NCBI GenBank assembly: GCA_964537825.1
Contig: CAZIDL010000009.1
Span: forward strand, 1 to 54,569
Direction of reading: 5' to 3'
Source of the DNA: CAZIDL01 sp964537825
Lineage (GTDB): Bacteria > Bacteroidota > Bacteroidia > Flavobacteriales_D > CAYVSK01
Length of the DNA stretch: 54,569 nucleotides
Shown here: positions 53,145 to 54,569 of the stretch, in pieces
How positions within the stretch are numbered: the stretch's first letter is position 1
Layout of the letters: the number at the start of each line of letters is the position of its first letter
Position numbers and translations under genes: made by a program
The notes under the pieces: generated by a model
Told to the model about the DNA's origin: nothing
Seen by the model: only the letters and a program-made list of their open reading frames with translations
Databases searched by the model: none

Positions 53145-54026
53145 ATGGAGCAATTCCTCGATCATCTTTCATCCGAAAAGCGCGCCTCGCCGCATACGCT
53201 TGAGGCTTATCGCCAAGACCTCAAGGACCTTAAGGGGTTTCTTGCCGAAGCATACGGTAGCGAAGAGCTTCTGAGGTGCGACCATCGGATGTTGCGACGC
53301 TTTATCGTCGATCGTCTGGACGAGGGGTATTCCCCCCGAACCGTTAACAGGCGATTATCGAGCTTTCGAAGTTTTTTTCGTTTCCACCTTCGGGAAGGGA
53401 ATATCCAAAAGGATCCGATGGAGCGGGTGACCCCACCCCGCCAAGGGGCTTCTTTGCCTCATTTCCTTGACCAGAAAGCCACTCAGGCGCTCTTTCAGGA
53501 AGGGTTCTTCAACGGGGATCTTAAGGGGCTTCGGGACCGGGTGATGATCGAGCTTCTCTACGCTACAGGGATCCGGCGGGCTGAGCTTCTGGACCTTCAG
53601 GAAAAGGACCTGGATCTTGAAAAAGGGCAGCTCAAGGTGCGAGGGAAAGGGAATAAAGAGCGGATCCTACCGCTATTGGAACCCATCAGGGATAGCCTTC
53701 AGGAATACCTTCGGGAAAAGGAAAAGTACGGTTGGGTGGATCCGCACCTTATCGTGACCGATAAAGGAAAAAAGGCCTATCCGAACTTTGTCCATCGAAA
53801 GCTGGATCATTACCTTGGTCAGGTAAGTACATTGGAGCAGAGAAGCCCGCATGTGCTGCGGCACAGTTTTGCGACCCACCTTCTCGATAGGGGGGCGGAC
53901 CTACGGGCCATTAAAGAATTATTGGGGCATGCCGACCTATCTGCTACGCAGGTCTACACGCACAGCTCCATCGAGCGTTTGAAAAAGATCCACGAAAAAT
54001 CCCATCCGCGTGGAGAGAACTCCTGA
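53145..54026 (+). CDS. xerC: Tyrosine recombinase XerC
   Basis: 293 residues from ATG 53145. The N-terminal core-binding domain (SPHTLEAYRQDLKDLKGFL, SPRTVNRRLSSFRSFFRF) is followed by the catalytic domain. The catalytic residues are the first Arg in YATGIRRAELLDL, Lys in VRGKGNKERILPL, HxxR in SPHVLRHSFATHLL, His in KELLGHADLSATQ and the nucleophile Tyr in VYTHSSIERL. XerC resolves chromosome dimers at dif with XerD. The neighbourhood (rpsU, hpf) argues for the housekeeping enzyme, not an integrase. The rpsU terminator ends 5 bp before the start. Confidence 0.93.
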   Translation: MEQFLDHLSSEKRASPHTLEAYRQDLKDLKGFLAEAYGSEELLRCDHRMLRRFIVDRLDEGYSPRTVNRRLSSFRSFFRFHLREGNIQKDPMERVTPPRQGASLPHFLDQKATQALFQEGFFNGDLKGLRDRVMIELLYATGIRRAELLDLQEKDLDLEKGQLKVRGKGNKERILPLLEPIRDSLQEYLREKEKYGWVDPHLIVTDKGKKAYPNFVHRKLDHYLGQVSTLEQRSPHVLRHSFATHLLDRGADLRAIKELLGHADLSATQVYTHSSIERLKKIHEKSHPRGENS

Positions 54027-54062
54027 GGCGGGTGGCTTGTTCTTTCAACCAAAAAAAGGACC

Positions 54063-54368
54063 ATGCAGATCAAGATCCATTCTGTTCATTTTGATGCCGA
54101 TCAAAAGCTCAAAGAGTTCGTTCAGGAGAAGCTCAGCAAGCTGGAACGATTTGACGAGAACATCATCGGCATGGAGGTCTTCCTTCGGGATGAGAATTCC
54201 GATGAAGATAATGGTAAAACGGTCGAAGGGAAGGTCTTCGTTCCCGGAAAGGACCTGTTCGCTAAAAAGAGTTCCCGATCTTTCGAAGCAGCTACGGACG
54301 AACTCCTTGAAGCCCTTCAACGTCAGGTGAAAAAGCACAAGGAGAAACTCCAGGAAAAGAATCGCTGA
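54063..54368 (+). CDS. hpf: Ribosome hibernation promoting factor (HPF/RaiA family)
   Basis: 101 residues, the short form. IKIHSVHFDADQKLKEFVQEKLSKL, then VEGKVFVPGKDLFAKKSSRSFEAATDELLEALQRQVKKHKEK cut to its core (DLFAKKSSRSFEAA) fits the beta-alpha-beta fold that sits at the decoding centre and stores ribosomes in stationary phase. The C-terminal basic helix is typical. It starts 37 bp after xerC, preceded by A-rich sequence, and is likely co-transcribed with it. Confidence 0.92.
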   Translation: MQIKIHSVHFDADQKLKEFVQEKLSKLERFDENIIGMEVFLRDENSDEDNGKTVEGKVFVPGKDLFAKKSSRSFEAATDELLEALQRQVKKHKEKLQEKNR

Positions 54369-54446
54369 CCCGACCCCTACCTTCTCCCGATGCCTACGGA
54401 ATAAAATTTCCCGCTTGCAGGTTCGCCGGATTGTGCAAAACTTTTT

Positions 54447-54454
54447 TAACTTTG
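54447..54454 (+). promoter_or_regulatory. Probable -7 box of the tRNA operon
   Basis: TAACTTTG, a perfect TAnnTTTG, 60 bp before the tRNA-Thr start. It would begin a tRNA cluster transcript continuing past the window edge. The -33 region is poor. Confidence 0.5.
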
Positions 54455-54514
54455 CGCACCTTTCCACGGTGATCAGGGGTGGTCATCGGGAGAGGAGGGA
54501 CGTTCAGAGGGAAT

Positions 54515-54569
54515 GCCGATGTAGCTCAGCTGGCCTAGAGCAGCTGATTTGTAATCAGCCGGTCGGCGG
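54515..54569 (+). tRNA. tRNA-Thr(UGU), 5' part (cut by window edge)
   Basis: The acceptor strand GCCGATG is followed by TA, the D arm GCTC...GAGC, and an anticodon stem GCTGA/TCAGC around the loop TTTGTAA, giving anticodon TGT (threonine, ACA codons). The variable loop and T arm lie beyond the right edge. Only the first 55 bases are present. In Bacteroidota this place is typically occupied by a tRNA-Thr/Tyr/Gly cluster before tuf. Confidence 0.9.

Noticed and set aside
53145..54026. XerC-like recombinase as a mark of an integrated element
   Set aside because: The neighbours rpsU and hpf and the tRNA cluster form a conserved housekeeping order; no att repeats, phage or transposon genes nearby.
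54515..54569. tRNA as an integration site for a mobile element
   Set aside because: No duplicate of the tRNA end is seen, no integrase of the element type is present, and the gene is simply cut by the window edge.
1..54569. CRISPR arrays, insertion sequences or prophage genes
   Set aside because: No regularly spaced repeats, transposase motifs or phage structural genes were seen on either strand.

Overview
The window reads as a chromosomal segment of a Bacteroidota bacterium, most likely a Flavobacteriales-type marine lineage with fairly balanced GC. The evidence is lineage-typical architecture: a fused SecDF, type III glutamine synthetase, T9SS C-terminal sorting domains, PD40/OmpA envelope proteins, DUF2851, a DCC-family protein, AIR synthase and RF1 of the Bacteroidota type, and repeated TAnnTTTG promoter elements with few Shine-Dalgarno sites. 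Nothing looks like a phage, insertion sequence, integron or CRISPR array. Coding density is high and most genes are housekeeping.

Layout. 1-8300: a truncated alpha/beta hydrolase, a hairpin-rich 367-bp gap with a diverged direct repeat, a TonB-C protein, a methyltransferase, two SDR oxidoreductases, a TMEM175-type channel, a PD40/OmpA-like envelope protein and an ArsO-like flavoprotein. 8300-17340: a small secreted protein, rpmH with a clear promoter and terminator, an MsbA-like ABC exporter, a GT2 - sigma factor - rsmG operon on the minus strand, tgt with an LptF/LptG permease, ispE, and a predicted outer-membrane barrel coupled to lipA. 18300-32000: a large T9SS-exported BNR-type protein, gap, lpxH, an M1 peptidase fused to a barrel-like region, an ECF sigma factor overlapping a membrane-anchored PKD protein with a gliding-motility-type C-terminus, mdh, a DCC protein and an FG-GAP T9SS cargo. 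32000-45800: secDF, tatA, a Na+/Ca2+ exchanger, glnN, a PorE-like TPR/PD40/CRD/OmpA protein, then purM-prfA-pyrF-DUF2851-PspC packed tightly. 45800-end: a CPA2 antiporter with an RCK domain, an AGCS symporter with a large extracytoplasmic extension, an HhH protein without an ordinary start codon, apt, an acyl-CoA dehydrogenase, rpsU, xerC, hpf and the 5' part of tRNA-Thr(UGU). This last order is the one that commonly precedes tuf and the rplKAJL-rpoBC region in Bacteroidota (expectation from family knowledge).

Functional threads. Envelope biogenesis and export dominate: Sec and Tat components, lipid A and LPS export enzymes, an O-M-P/T9SS-associated scaffold and two or three surface cargos. 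The most unusual unit is the ECF sigma factor with its overlapping partner (26090-28076). The partner has an anti-sigma-like N-terminus, one membrane helix, a charged linker of about 130 residues, two PKD domains and a T9SS type-B-like terminal domain, which would suit a trans-periplasmic sensor of secretion state. Other points worth checking are the extracytoplasmic fusion on the amino-acid symporter, the M1 peptidase-barrel fusion, near-leaderless promoters, an xerC start placed directly behind the rpsU terminator, and several palindromes sitting on promoters.
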